A stretch of DNA of 64,000 nt from Polyporus tsugae (GCA_024305745.1 JAHRBS010000008.1:496001-560000), one strand, 5' to 3'; counted from the stretch's first letter, positions 23,632 to 37,600 are shown. A program made the numbers and translations. Notes: generated by a model from the letters alone, not told the origin.

Positions 23632-24993
23632 GGCTCTCTCGCCGGTTGGTGTAAGTTGGTGTCATGGCGTGTTGAAATCTTCCTTGATCAGCCCCACCGC
23701 CATCTCCACGCTGCCCGGCTGCTCTAACCAGCTCGCCTCTACTTTTCTGAATGCTCCGCCCTTTAAAGGTTTCTGCCCGTTAGTACTGGAACATTGGGAC
23801 GGATAAGCAATCGGTGAAATAGCCCGATGCCAGACTTAAGTCGACCATCTTGCAAATCGCTTCGCACTGTCACCCAACGTGTATGTACATTCCTCCGCTC
23901 TATCAATACCTCTCTTCTCTTCACGCGTTTGATCCCTCGTGCATCGTGCGCATCCACGCGATGCACCGAACCTAGCAGCAGATGGTCTATGTAGCACAGA
24001 CCAAAGTTCAACCTCTTCGTTGGGCCTTTAAGTTTAGCCCATGCTCAAGCACCGTCCGTGGGCCTTCGCTTCGCTTTGGAGCAACGTCCTCTTCGGCGCG
24101 GTGGCACACCTCTCCTTGACAAACCGAGGCATCGACTCCTCGCCGGCCCCATCGGTGAGAGGCTCCGCGGCTTGGTGGGGACGTGGTTGCAAGGACGACG
24201 TCATCACTGGCGAGCTGGAGTGGACACTGCGTGCGCGGGCGACGTTGAACATTCCTCATGATGAGCTTTGTTGGTTGGGCGAACAGGCACAGGAGTATGG
24301 AGTATCGCGGTCAGCAATGCGATAGGACAGGCGATGAGAATATTCGTATGGATGGACACGTTAACGTTGTGGTATCTACAGGAAATTATATGCAACGGAG
24401 CTTGCTACTGTAGCTTTAAACCTACCCGCCCGCTGCTCTGCCATGCCCAGCAAGTCGCGACTGCTCTATACACCCGTCTAGCAAACCGGTCCACTGGGCG
24501 AACAACTCGGTCGGATTTTCGAGCGCCGAACCTGCAACGACGCTCACTTGAATGTACATGTCGGTCTTTCCATTGTGGATGACTAGTCTTCCCAAAAAGT
24601 AATCAGATGATGTACGAACATTAATGTTGTTATGCTTCTGTACAGAGACAGACTGAGTTGGTGAGTGATCTGGTAACAAGGACCGTCCTAAGAAATGACA
24701 ACAGCTACAATCATACAGTGAACAGATGTACACGACTTGAGGAGCTAGCTACACAAGATAAATACAACATGCAAGGAATTAGAATACCTGGGCTTGACTT
24801 GACTAACTTCCGAATCTATGAAGACGAAAACGACGCAGATAACGCACAGACGACGGACCGCAAGCAGTCCCTCCCGTCCTGGCGGCGACCATCACAAACA
24901 AAGAACCGTGGATCCGCGAACGCGCATACCCCAATACACCGAACACAAGCGTCAGGAACTTGCCAGCCTGCCGTATCACAAATACAAGGATGA
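23632..24993. other. Intergenic, about 1.36 kb
   Basis: This holds the 3' ends of the TBC gene (+) and the second DUF6699 gene (-). Open frames at 24041-24325 (+) and 24422-24733 (-) have no recognisable domain. Confidence 0.5.
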
Positions 24994-26372
24994 TCAAGGC
25001 GGTCCTGGCTTCCGCGTCTTGATCTCCCACAGCCCGTCCTTGCCCTTCTGGATGCCCTCCATGATGACCCGGCCTATGAGGTAGTCGACGCGGCGGATGC
25101 CCTGGTTCCTTTCCTCCTCGCTTCGGCACCGCGCCGCCCACGCCTCTGCAACCTGTTCGCGCGTCTCCGACGTCATCTCCACGTTAAAATAGTCCGGGTT
25201 CTGGATCGGTGTCATCATGGACTGCTGGATGGCGCAGAACAGGTCGAACAGCGTCACGCCGGAGGGGTTCTCCGCCGCCTCGACGTCGATGTACCACGGT
25301 AGCTGCGCGTGGTAGAAGCGCATGAAGGAGAGCGGTGGCTCACAGGCGAAGCGACTGAGGTCCCAGCGGGTCAGCGTCTGGTCCTTGAGCGCGCGGAACT
25401 TTAGCGTATCGGGCGATTCGCGGAGGTCGAGGGACATGGGGGGCTTGTAGGTCGTGTAGCGGATGTATGGGTTCAGCGTGACCTTCGGCTCTGCGGCGCG
25501 GGAAACAATAAGGGAGAGATCAGCTGCGGTACTGAAGGGGACATAGCTGCGGGCATAGAAAATACTGAACAAGTACGCGGATCGAGTGAAGAAACACTCT
25601 TGACAACCGTGACGGAGTTAAGCCGCCGTCGTGCACGAGGGGCAACATCTTGCATCGAAACGCAGACTAGACGAACGTCCAGGATGTCTATATCGAGGAG
25701 AGGCGGATAAAGTCACTCACCATTGGCTCCGCCACCAAAGGACTTCGACCTAATTCGAGTCCCAAGCAACCCGCTCAGGATACCGTTACCCACCAGTGTG
25801 AAGTCCGCTCTCCACTCCCGTGGCGGACGCTTGAGGGCTTCAGCAGCGCTCCCGCGTACTATTGACGTCTTGCGTGAAAGGGAGCCAGGCCGGTGTAGCG
25901 AAGCGGTGGATGGGCTCGAAGAAAGAGATATACTCCGCGAGAGTGGTGTTCTCGAGCGTCCTGAGGGCGATCGTTCGTATTCGTCGCCGTAATCCTTCCA
26001 CGGTAGGCCGTTATCAGGCTTCTGCTCGCGCACTGCGAGTGGGCGAGGCCAGCCGTCGGAGTGGACAGCAGGGTTGACCATAGACGGCATCACCGCCATG
26101 GGCGCGGCCAACATCTGAGGTGGTGTAGACGCCATGGACGAACCCCAAGAGAGTGGGGTTGCTCCTGCTTGCGCCTCCCATCCCGCCCATTGCGAAGGGT
26201 GGAAGAACGCAGGACCAGGGCTCCAGGACTGGGGCTGTGTTGCGACGGGGGTGTGTCCACGGAGGGAGTCGAAGGATGGCCAGGAGTTCGCGCTGTTGAT
26301 CATCATGGGGTTTGACCCCTCGAATCGCTGTGGATCGACGAGCGTTGGCATGTCATGGTATATGTCGCCCAT
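24994..26372 (-). CDS. DUF6699-domain protein
   Basis: Two minus-strand exons (25721-26372 and 24994-25490) give 1149 nt, 382 aa. The first 215 residues are Ser/Pro-rich and apparently disordered (SPSGRSRTPLSRSISLSSSP). The second half carries DUF6699: PKVTLNPYIRYTTYKPPMS, TRWDLSRFACEPPLSFMRFY, PWYIDVEAAENPSGVTLFDL, FCAIQQSMMTPI, and the closing GIRRVDYLIGRVIMEGI with LWEIKTRKP. The intron falls exactly between the disordered half and the domain. It is related to the large DUF6699 gene at 9.4-12.7 kb but is much shorter. No function is established for the family; it is expanded in agaricomycetes. Confidence 0.82.
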
Positions 26373-26929
26373 GGCTGGAGGCCAGTCCGAGGAGATGGAC
26401 GAAGATCAAGACGAACAGCCGTTGCTGCAGGACAAGTTGAAGGGAGGAAGAAGTTGCAGTAGTACGACACGAGGCACAGTTCGACTGAGCGCTGACCGTG
26501 GTTGCCGCTTTCGACGCTCCGGTCCGAGGACAGCACTGGAAGATACGGTGTGGGATGCAGCGCCATTGAGCTTTTGTAGGCGTTCGTCGTCGTCCGAGGC
26601 GGCGTTGTGAGTGAGCGAAGGTTCCGACGATCGAATGAACGCGGGTGGCGGTTGTGGTCGTACCCTGGTCATAACCCTAGCCATACGCGGCGGGCGCGCC
26701 CCGCACCACCGTCACCACGCTGCAGGTTGGAGGCGGCTCTTGTCTCTTACCTTCATCTCCCAACGCATTCGTTCTTTCCGCTCATACTGAGGCAACGATC
26801 TTTCGATGCGGGGCGTGAAGATACCTTGGCTCCGAATGAGGTCGAGTCATGCAGCACGATAGACCTGTCAAAAGGCTTGAATAGTCGTCGGTCAGCCTAT
26901 AACATTCCCGACGCCTTCACCGGTTCCCC
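26373..26929. promoter_or_regulatory. Divergent promoter region, DUF6699 gene / RidA gene
   Basis: These 557 bp lie between two start codons on opposite strands. No coding block is seen, and shared regulation is possible. Confidence 0.4.
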
Positions 26930-27589
26930 ATGCAGCATCACCGCACTAATAACCCGTACGAGGCCAAGTTCGGCTACTCGAGAGCCGTTCGGAAGGGCCC
27001 CTTCATCTTCGTCTCCGGAACCACGTCGATGGACCCGGTCTCTGGCGAGCTCCGATACCCTGGTTCAGCCTACGACCAAGCGCGAGCGATATTTGACGAG
27101 ATTGTGCGGGCAGTGACAGCATTGGGAGGAAGCCAAAGTGACATTGTGCGGGTGAGGATGTTCGTGGCGGAGGATGAGGATACGGCGAAGGTTGGGGAAG
27201 CCTTGAAAGATGCCCTGGGAGACGTCAGTCCGGCAGCAACGATGATCGTAGGCTCTCGCTTCGTATCGTCGGATATGCTGGTCGAAGTCGAAGCAGATGC
27301 CGTCGTAATGGTGCGTGCGTTGGAAATTTTATTGTGTGGCCGCTGCCGGGGGTCGGATGACACTGCGACTCTTACTTTTCCAGCCCTCCACTCGTTCTCT
27401 CCGCTCAGTATCCTGGCCTACAAGTGCAAGCCAGTCATCCTTGCTTCACCGTTCCGGCTCTGTGGCCTATCCTCGGTACCGCTTGAGTGGGAGGATGCGG
27501 CAAATATCGTGCTCCTGCTTTCACATTTCTCTTCCTTTCTACTACCCCTTTTTGCGCTGTGACTGATGCATACAATCATTTAGGAATGA
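26930..27589 (+). CDS. RidA (YjgF/UK114) family protein
   Basis: The main exon, 26930-27310, encodes 127 residues with all RidA landmarks: NPYEAKFGYSRAVRKGPFIF, VSGTTSMDPVSGEL, YDQARAIFDEIVRAVTALGG, DIVRVRMFVAEDEDTAKVG, SPAATMIVGSRFVSSDMLVE, VEADAVVM. RidA proteins hydrolyse reactive enamine/imine intermediates made by PLP enzymes. This copy has Gly-Ser-Arg (IVGSRFV) where the active-site Arg is expected, consistent with activity. The family usually ends right after this block, so the C-terminus is uncertain. A GTGCGT donor at 27311 could splice to a TAG acceptor at 27583 and end two codons later, or to a CAG near 27382, adding about 60 unconserved residues. The unspliced frame runs to 27562. 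Confidence 0.78.
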
Positions 27590-30500
27590 TGAACTCAGCC
27601 GTATATTCGTGGACGTGGGCGTGAAACTCGGAACGTCGCTGAGGTGCGACCTATTCGTAGTCACTCCTTGAGCTCATTTTGACCCCCACTTTATCAGGCA
27701 GCTTCAACGCGACGCCAATCGAAGCTCCCTTATCCTATCCGCTCTGAATTATCAGCGCATACGTCTGCGTTCCTAGATATATGCGGGCCGAAGAGTCCGA
27801 AATCGTATGAACGATCGCTTTCCGTGCTCAACAAGCCCCCGTCTGGGTTTGTCTCGTATCAGTTGCCTTCAAGTGCGCGCATTTCCCGTATCCTCTCTGC
27901 TCCTTTGCTTCCTTCATCCCGTTCACGCTCTGCACTTCATAGTGCAGGTCAATGGGGGGCGCGTGCATGATGCGGCCTCCCGTAGACCTGTGCTAAGCTC
28001 TTGATCAGCCCGCTTTGTTGAGAACCCCAGGTGGCCCTAGTTTCTCCCGTTGAATATGTCTCATTCCAGAGCGTTTCACCCCCCTGGATGACTACAAGTA
28101 GTCATGTTACATTTCCAACGCTTGACGCACGAATCGTACGCTTGTAGGAACGACTGCAAAGGGACTCAACCACTACCAAGTCAACCATGTATCGAGGAGC
28201 ATAAGGTCTTGTGGCGCCTCTTTCCCTTGACAACCGCGGCTTCGTAGATCTTGGGGGCTTGTACAACCAGCGTAAACCGCTCCCTTGTCCTTCTATGCCG
28301 TGGGGAACATAGCGTACAGCGGTTGATATGATTGTATACCTCCTACGCGAACCGTTCGGCTGCTGACACCTACCGAGACACTGAGTATTCCGAAGTGCAT
28401 TTCGTGAACGCGACAGGTCGGCTTCACACACTGAGTTAGTGCCCTTCCTGACCTTCATCAACCCTCATCGCTTACATTCACGGTCACTGGTCGCCGAGAT
28501 GAACGGAGCGAGATGGTTATCCCTGTCTCAGTGAGTGCCAACCCCGCGACATACATCTACTCGTCTATTTATCGTCCCAGATGTGCGACTAATCCGAACA
28601 AGGCTGAGGGTTGAACGTTGAACGTTCTCCCTAACGCCCCATTTCCGCCCAGGCGCGCACGCGGGTATGATCATGGCGCGCGCTCGGTGCCCTCCATGCG
28701 GGACCATGCTGTGCATCCAAGCCAGGGCCCTGGCTAATGTCATTACATTGATGACACAGTCCTGAAGCCAGCCCCCCAAGATACAGTGTCGCTTCCGTCA
28801 ACGATAGTGCTTATCAGATATAAGTTAGCTGATTTTGAACGCCACAGGTTCCAGACGCGAAACGAGGGGAGGCGGATGTTGATGCTCGCGGAGGGTAAAC
28901 GTCGTCATCGCGCAGCCTGCATTGAGAGCGCCTCGGATGAAGACCTGATGAAGTCGACCCTGGGATGACTGTGTTAGTACCACGCCGACCGTCGCATGCG
29001 CTCTGCAAGTTACTGATGTTCGAACACATAGGCACGGCATGCACCTCGTCGGCCGAACTGGCGCCATCCGCGATGTTCGTTCGAGCTAACCACAAGAACC
29101 GCATAAGGTGTTGTTCTTGAGGTTCTTCGTTGTTCTCTTCATCTTCTCACGTTCATCTCCCGCTCGCCCTCGTAGGTACCCAAGCCAACCATGCTGGGAC
29201 TGTGCGACACCACCCCACGCTGCCCATAGAGCGCTGGCCCCCGCAGGACTGCGTACTAACCCGCATTGGACCCCTTCTAGGTTGCAACGGACAAGCAGCT
29301 CGAGCCGGATACAAGCCGCTGATTGATTCGTCACTCCGCGCTTTTTCCGGGGTACCTTCACGACGTTCAAAGCGTCCGACCGCAAGAACAAGAGACCAAT
29401 GCCGACGCGCTAGCCGACCAATTGGCCAAAGCCCACGAGCTGAGGGCTTTCAACTCAAACTTTGTCAAGTCAGGCGCCGTTCTATCGCCGGTGCGTCGTC
29501 GCCCTGAGTGGTTCATCTCACGCAGACCATCGCCGATGCCTTCTGTCGCTTTCTGCCCAATGTCCTGTTTGGTCTTGTTCCGCTACTTGCTATTTTTTGA
29601 TCTGATGTTGCGCCCTGTCACCGCAGGACTCGCAGCCGTTCATTTCCGCAACGTCAAAACACAGCTGCAGATTGTTACCTTACACACCAACGGCCCGCGG
29701 TCTTTGCCGGTTACGGGGGCGAAAATAACTTACGTCCCTCCGACTTGAGCGCGCGCTATAGTACAAACACGAAAGGCTCGCCAAATTCATACAACTACGC
29801 CTCCTTCATGGCGCCGACGGCCCAGACCTGGCCGATCAAAGTGCGATGGAGTGGATGACGAGGCTAAGCACTCGTTCCACAGCCAGCGTCTCTCGCTGTG
29901 CACCGACAGCCACATCATGCCTCGAGGTCGGCTATGGTCCTGGCATCGAATGAATTCCTGACCAACGAGCTGAACACTTTGGGGTGGCAGGTACAGGACA
30001 TTACTTATCATCATCAATATAATCGCGGGATCGGGTCGGACGTGGGGTGTGGATTCCTCGCCCGAGAAAACAGTTTACCCCGACCGACGACACCAGCGGG
30101 TCCAGCCACTGCCAGGTGAGCCACCTTCCGCGTTCGGTTCGCGTCCCGGGCTCGGATCTGCGGCGTGCGCCGGCAACGCAGAGTGACCCTCTCTCCAAGT
30201 CCACCCCGCTCTCTGGGTGTGTGTGCGCGCGAGGCATCGAACACCGGCGGGGAATTTCTGGCAGGTGTCTGGGACGGGGAGGCGATGGCATGGGCCGGTG
30301 CGGCCAGCAGCCCCGTTCACGTGCGCGGCGGGGGCACGTTGCGTGCGGCTGGTGGTCGGTGCACCCCGCAAAAGGCAATAGCGTGCCTCCGAGAGTCCTC
30401 AGTCGACGCAGCGCGCAGCGTGCTCTTTCGCTTCCGCCTCGTCCCGTGTGTCCGCCAGACTAGACGGTGGCAGGAGATGGCGTAAAAGATGTGTCGGACC

Positions 30501-32966
30501 TCGGTAAGCAACCGTGCACGATGCAGAGCTGAGCGCTGAGCACGTACTTACGGCTAGCGTTCGTCTTCGGGAAGCCGGGAACGTCGGGCGTGCCAAGAGC
30601 GGAAGGAGGCTCGCATTAAATAATCCTTCGGTCGGTCGTTATCGGGCCCATCTCCGCTGTGGGTGCTCGGATACACTCCTGCCGTTCAGTGCGCATGCGC
30701 CTGAACCAAGTGGGAATCGACGCAGAGCGGATGCTCGAATCGTGGTGGAAAAACTGATCAAGTCCTGTCGTGCGTTCCGCGAGGTAAGTTAAGTCGGTCA
30801 TAAGTATGCGTGCTTCCCTCCGCGGGGCGAGGTCACGGCGGATGACCAAGTTCCAACCTTCTGCAGACTCTTAACATTTCAGGCCTAGAGGATACCCGCA
30901 GTCATTAGAAGACCTTCGCTCGCATCGGTCCCGCCCTTCGCAACAGACAAGGCTGCCTAGATCGGGCGCTGTGCTCCCCGGCAGGTGAGTCCTCGGACGC
31001 TTGAGAAGATTCGTGGGAGGCGCCCCCTGATCCTGGCGGATTCTCCACGGCGCCAGCGGGCGACGATATGGCGGAGCAGAATGGGGAGTGGGAGTGCTGT
31101 CGCGACGAGAGCGAAGGAATTCCCTGGGCAATCACGGACATCACCTGCGAAGCAGGGCCCAATGGCGACTCTCATGCGTGCAGGGACGGGGGACGATTCA
31201 TTCCGGCCGGGCTCTTCGACTTCGCGGAATACATGCAACTCATCGCGTATCTCATTCCGTCATGATTCGTCCTCTCGTTTTCTTCGGCGTGTGGAGAGTG
31301 CGTTCGGTGGTCGCGTAGACTGCAGGGGGGCACTCACGTCAGGCATTCCGCCTATTTACGACGTGGCGCACTTCTCTTGTGCAGCGTGTGGTGAGAGGGA
31401 GCGTGGTATAGCAACGGGTTGTCTATCCCCAGTGCCGCCGCACCCTCGGAAGGGTCCCCCGGGGGGAAATTCCAATGGAGTGCGAATCGGCGTTAATCCT
31501 TTCAACGAAGATTTTGGGTTGTCAGTTTGGCGCGTAGGGGTCCTCTTGTCGTGTTCATCCTCCGCCGCCGCCGTGCTTCATACGTAGCCGTGACGAGCGG
31601 CATTGCCGGTGGACGTCAACAACATCAAGATGAGTAGGGGAGTGGGGATGGTAAGTGATAACGCCCACAAAGGCTCGATTTTAGATAAATGAAGGATGGG
31701 TGGAGAGAGCCTATGTTAAGCAAGGTTAGATATTAGGTAGTGTGTGTATCAGTCGACATCAGAGACCTCGAAGACATTCCTGGGCGGTTCCAAGCTGATG
31801 ACATGTAAAAGCGTCCGTTCGTCGCGTAGGCATGGTACCACCACACGCTGACTAGAAGCGCAGAGTTTTGTAACTTGCACGAAGGCTAGACATGAAGGGA
31901 AGGCGTTGTGTTAACCGCTAGCTCGACATTGCCATGGGCGGAAGTGCGAGGAGGGAATGACCGAGTTTGGGTCCGAAGGAGAGCTGGGCTTAGCGGGGGA
32001 TTTTCCACTGTTCAGGGACGGGGATCGGGCCAAAATCTTTGCTAATTATTTGCTTCCGTTAGCTTAGCGGTGATCTTGATTTCTCAATGATCGCATGGCC
32101 CAGAAAGGCATCAGACCGACCTGGGTGTTCGAGCGCTTGCAGGGCTCTGGCACTGGGCGGCCCTGATGCCAGTGCCGCAGCCACCAAAGCAGGATCGACG
32201 CAGAGACTCGCATTAACGACGAGCCGAGGGCCTGAGACATGAATGTTCCAACTCTCAACCTACAGCACTGCACTGGTAAGTAAACGAATCGCCATCGCTA
32301 CGTGCATGTGCGTGGAGGTGGCGCCTGTGAATGGGAAAGAAGACGAACCAAAGAACAGAACAACGATTCCTCAATGCAGTTTGGTGGATTGGTTTGCAAC
32401 ATGGGGCCCGGATCCGTCATCGCATCAGCTGCGTCTACGACCGACATCGTCTGTCCCGCCCCTCCACATGCCTCCAGCATTGATACAGGGGAGGAGACGG
32501 CGAAGGGAGCGAAGAATGCCGCGAGCGAGATTCAAACCGTCGAGCCTGTTGGACGTGGACTCCCACCGGTCATCTGCGACGTGCGTCTCTAGCCGATACG
32601 TAATTGGACGAGTAAAATCATCGGCTGGGCGGTTCACATAAGCGTCCGTGACCTGGCATCCTCTGTTTCCCTTGCGCTGGCCCAGGCCTTCCACATTGAT
32701 GGAGGCTTATCAGGCAAGAAATCCGGCGAGAAAAAGGCGAGATTGGTTCCGCCGCCGATTCGGGTAAGAGTCGCAGGTGCAAACGCCACGAGTTCGGAGT
32801 TGGAGGGCGTTCGCACCCTCTTCCTCACGGCCGGTATAAGACGTATGTAATCTCCCACCAATTCTCCATTTGCGACACCCCTCCTCCATCACTTCCCCGG
32901 CTCTCGAGTCACTCCCTCCGTCCACACCACACGTCGTGAACATTTGCCGCTTTCGGTCGCCTTGCC
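27590..32966. other. Gene-poor stretch, about 5.4 kb
   Basis: Many overlapping open frames under 200 codons occur on both strands, and none shows a family I recognise. A coding-like run at 29323-29500 (+) contains ADALADQLAKAHELRAF, vaguely like the end of retroelement RNase H domains, but no catalytic motifs support it. Another run near 29770-29900 (LAKFIQLRLLHGADGPDLAD) is unassigned. The right end holds the HMG-gene promoter. Old transposon relics are possible but not demonstrable from the sequence alone. Confidence 0.4.
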
Positions 32967-34644
32967 ATGCCTGTTGAACGCGTTCGTCATTCGAAGCGTA
33001 ACACGGCCCAGCCTCAGGGTATGTACCATCCATCGCTCCTGATCCTCGACGCCCACTCCCATCTGTGACTGATAACGCCCCCATCCAGATCCCGCAATGG
33101 CCTCCGCCCCGTCAGTCCATCCCGCTGCCGCCGCACCCAGCTTCGCGTTCGCCCCCAATGTCACGCCCGGCACGTTCAACGACCCCCCGAGTCCTACGGA
33201 CTCCATGGAGGCGCTTCTCTTTCCCGCGACAGAGGGTGGCGGCGCACCGCGCCGCGCCGCCCACGCGAAGAAGAAGCCCGAGAACCACATCCCCCGCCCT
33301 CCGAATGCCTTCATCCTCTTCCGCTCCTCGTTCATCAAGAACCAGCACGTCTCCTCCGAGGTCGAGACCAACCACAGTACCCTCTCCAAGATCATCGGCC
33401 TCACCTGGCAAAACCTCCCGCACGAGGAGCGTCAAGTCTGGCACGCCAAGGCCAAGAGCGCGCTCGAGGAGCACAAGCGCAAGTTCCCCCAGTACGCCTT
33501 CCGCCCCCTGCACACGAAGGGGAAGACTCCGACGGAGAAGCGCAAGGTGAGGGAGGTCGAGCCCAAGGACCTAAAGCGCTGCGAGAAGATCGCCCAGCTC
33601 CTCATCGAGGGCAAGAAGGGCGCCGCTCTCGACGTCGCGATCCAGGAGTTCGACAAGCACCACGTACCGGAAGTCGTTACTCGGTTCGAGGCTCCTATCA
33701 CCGCGCGCCACTACCGCCGCTCGTCGTCCGCGCCGGCGCCCGACACCGAGCACACCAACCTGCCGTTCCTCAAGCAAGAGGAGCAAGCGCCTTCACCTTC
33801 GACCTCGAAACCCAAGCCCTTGAAGGTTCGTTCGTCGAGCTCGCAGCCGGATGCCCCGCGTTTGTCGCCCGCGTACGAGTGCCCGACACCCTACCCACCT
33901 TCGGAGGCAGATACAGAGAGCGACTACTACAGCTCGCCGTCGTCACCATTCGCCCCAACCCCAACCTACGCACTCCCTCCCACAAACCCTTCCTTTGTGA
34001 GTAGCGCGTCACTGCTCATGCGCCCAACGTCACACTTAAGCGTCGTCACTGACGTTCGTTCGCAGGATTTCACCACATTCTCTTTCGACAACGCCGATGC
34101 GACCCATGCGATGTCCTTCCAGCCCTGCGATCCCCTTGATCAGCAGAGCGCGTACGAGGTATACGCACCACAAGACTCACAGGAATCCTTCGTCCCCTCC
34201 CATATGTTCGACCCGCGATGTCTCACTGTCGACACGTCCTTCGGCAGCAGCTGGCCCGGGACTACGTCGTCTTCGCCGTTGTCGAGCATCCCGGGTACGC
34301 CGCAGACGTACTCCTCAATACACCCGCCCTGCGATCCCACGGCAGTCATCGACTCCTGTTTCCACACGTTGAGCGAGCTCTACAATCCGTCCGCGGAGTA
34401 CTTACCTCAGCCTCAGGACCCGACACAACTCTATCCTGCAGGCGTCCCCACGTACTGCACACCGGCACAGGGCCACGGCATGGACATGGACATGTCGTAC
34501 GGAGCGGCCCAGGACTTCGGGGGCGTCCCGCTCAAGGACGACTTCTCGCCCTTCTACGGGCGACAGGCTCTCGATTCCACCGTGGACGCCGTGTTTGCGC
34601 CGAGCTCCTACATGGCCCCCGTCCCCACGTTCACGATGCAGTGA
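32967..34644 (+). CDS. HMG-box (MATA_HMG type) transcription factor
   Basis: Three exons (32967-33018, 33089-33996, 34066-34644) sum to 1539 nt, 512 aa. The first exon adds MPVERVRHSKRNTAQPQ before a second in-frame ATG at 33097, which is an alternative start. The HMG box lies at about residues 80-150: IPRPPNAFILFRSSFIKNQ, TNHSTLSKIIGLTWQNL, PHEERQVWHAKAKSALEEHK, RKFPQYAFRP. It keeps the Asn-Ala-Phe-Ile wedge typical of sequence-specific MATA-type boxes. A basic linker (KGKTPTEKRKVREVEPKD) and a helical block follow, then a long Ser/Pro/Tyr-rich region that is probably an activation domain. Fungal relatives control mating, dikaryon growth or fruiting. Intron 2 is 69 nt, a multiple of three with no stop, so it can be retained without breaking the protein. 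Confidence 0.87.
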
Positions 34645-37600
34645 ACGCTTCTCTTCGCGCGCCCGAACTTACCACTCGTTATTTTGTTTATTGCTATCTC
34701 ATCTCCAACTCTCTTTGCGTTACCCCCCCTCTCGTCTTGTCTCGTCCGGTCCCGCCTCGCCCTCGCCCCGTCTTCCTCTCCTCTTCTCCCTTCGCCGCCT
34801 CCTTCCGGCCTCCTCCCACAGGTGAGGTCTTCCTCCAATCCTCATCATCTGAACCCTTGACATCTCCCCGTCTTCCTCTCCGCTCCGTCGTGTCTGTCCG
34901 TGTGTACCACTGTATCATTATCCCGGCGACGCGCCGCTCTGTATCCATTATGCGCGGGCGCCCTCTGGCGGCGACCGCCCCGCTGGTTCTGCTGGAAGTC
35001 CAGTGCTTAGTCAACACCGTACGCGTATTCGCAGGACCATTGATGATTGTAGGGCCGTATCCACATCCGCACTCACCCCGATAGGTTATTTCCGCGCGTC
35101 CCCGGATCTTTATTCCGTAAATACTTCCCCCGGTCGCTCCGCATGGCGGCGCTCGCATCGTCCCACTTCGCACTCCCTCCGCCTCCTCGCCTCCCGGCTC
35201 GGTTACATCCCAGTGCCACTTACCCGCACCACTTACTCACTTACCGACACATACTTACCGCTCTCGCAGCCACCCCGTTATCGGCCCGGCCCAGAATAGA
35301 GTAGTACGTTTGCCCCGGCCTGTCGACGTGTGCGAGAGTCCCGTGGTCCGTGGGCGCGGCCAGGCGCGCCTTTGGACCCCGTGTCTGGAGACGGGAGCAC
35401 GCGGTCGGGAAGCCTCCAAGACGTAAACTCTGCCTGCGCTGCCCGCGGATTGGTCCGCAGAAGCCCTGGCCAGAAGCCGGGCGACGGGCGTTCTCCAGAG
35501 GCACGGAATCGATCGATGAATGAGGGACGGGCGGGACGACCGGGGGGGGGGGCAGCTTCGACTCCGACACGCGCGAGCCGGCGAGACGCACGCCCGGCTC
35601 AGGTGATCACCCGCGCGCGTGATGGCGAACAGGCAATGTTGCCTAAAGCTGCAAGGTTGGGATTTATGTCAGCAGCGCGGGCGCGCGGGTGGGACGATGG
35701 GGGAGGGGATGGGGGCGAGACATACCCTTTGGGTCGCGGTTCCATCAGGAGGCTCCATGGACGTGTCTCTGGGCTCCCCGAGCGGGGGGAACCCTGCTGG
35801 CAGTCGACTCAACGAACGGGCGAGCGGTAGCTCGTTGGAACCGGACGCACGGTCGGTGGTCAACAGGCCAACGGAGAACAATGCGTGGGCGCACGAAGAC
35901 ACGAATCGCTGAGCGAGAAAACGTCGACGAACAAGGCCACGGCGGCGCGCGCCGGGTCTGCCGTTGTTAAAGTGGGTTCGCGGAGTGGGGGGGGGGGGGT
36001 GGGACGGTGATGAAGGGGCAATCAGTGGGCAATCTTGCGCCTAGAACGCGCGCGGATGAGAGAGCATGACGCTGTCCCTTGTTCTCGGACGGGCGACGGG
36101 TGCGGCTATAGAAGAGACGGGAAAATAGAGCTTGCCTCGTGTCCGGCCTGGGTCCCATGCTCTAACGAGCAGCGTGGGGCGCCCGTCCCGAGGTTCCCTG
36201 CCGGCAGCGTGTATGAGAACGGTGTCTGGGCAATGAGGAGCGGGAAGTCGATGATCAGGACGCGGGAGGGAGAGGCGAAGAACGTTGCAAGGCGAGATGC
36301 ACAAGTGGGGATAGTTAAGAAAAGGCGATCGGATTGAAAGGCGGTTCTGGGTCGACATCGTGTATCACCGGTATTACGTCTCTACGGCAGACAGAAAATG
36401 GAGGTCAACCACTGGATGTGAGACAAGAAGGCAAGGAACTCACCACCGATGTGTCTACCTCCAGACATCTGACGTTTCCAATCGTCGTGATCACATGCCT
36501 ACGTAGGGCGGAGTGCGAGTAAGGCTGTGGCCACTTCTGCGAAAGAGAACGGGAAAGGAAATCCTGGGCTGTTCGAAGAAGGAATGCCAATGTCAGCATG
36601 TAGAACATCGGGTCTGGAGGTTCACTCATCTCGGACGGCTCATGTTTACTAGCCGGTAATGAGATTATTGCGAGAAGAGAACGGCCAGTTGTGACCGAAA
36701 ATGTGTGAGTAGAGGATTCCTCAGACCGGAGTCGGCGTTCTCGCGTTGGCGCTGTTGCACTGGGCCGTGGTGGGAATGGGAAACCCGTTGCCGGCGGCCC
36801 GCCGAAGGCGATAAATGCTGTCTGGATGTTCAGTAACTACGCCTGCCGTTCCGCGGGAAGCTGGGCTCGCGTGACAAGCTGAAGGGGGTTGAATGCCCAA
36901 TGGCGAACGATAGCCTGAGGAGAGGGGGGATTAAGGGGCAACGAAAGGAGGGCCAAATATCCGCCTGTTTTTGAAGGAATTACTGAAACGCGCCCGCAAG
37001 AGGAACGATCAAGTAAAGGCGTGGAGCACGAGGGCAGAGACGGCAACGAGGAGGAAACCGAGGTGGAACGAGGTGGGTTGTGGGCGTGCTTCCCCATGCA
37101 CGAGGCTCGCAGGCGCATACTTAGGCGCATGATTATCGAGAGTGCCACTCGGAACGTGCCTGCGAAGTGGAAGGGTGGCACCGACTTGATGAAGCCGTGT
37201 TTGTCCTGAAATATGGACGTGTGAGGATTCTGGATAAGCCACCCCCAATTAACGCTGCCTCAGTACCTTGGGGGAACGTCAAGAGGTAGTGACCGTGCTG
37301 ACCTCCGAAGGACCCAACCCACACTCAACAGTTTTATGATATGAGGCCAAGGACGCCTAGATAGGGGGAGAACAGTGAGCTAAACCATGGAGGATAATTG
37401 CCAGACAGGAGCCAGTGGACCCACATCGGCAAACACACCTAGTGTTGTACTCCTGGATCGGAAGTGTGTCGGTTAGGAATAGCCACCAGGTTTAACAGTA
37501 ACGCGAGCGCAGGGGGGGGGCGGTTATCGACAAAAGACAAGACGACGGGGGAGATATGGGGTAGAGGGATGGCCGGGGGTCAAGGTGGGAGCCGGGGGGG

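Noticed and set aside
29323..29500. Possible retroelement RNase H tail (ADALADQLAKAH)
   Set aside because: No reverse transcriptase or RNase H catalytic residues nearby, only a short resemblance.
35540..37520. Runs of eight or more G as G-quadruplex or telomere-like DNA
   Set aside because: Single homopolymer runs without the spaced repeats needed for either.
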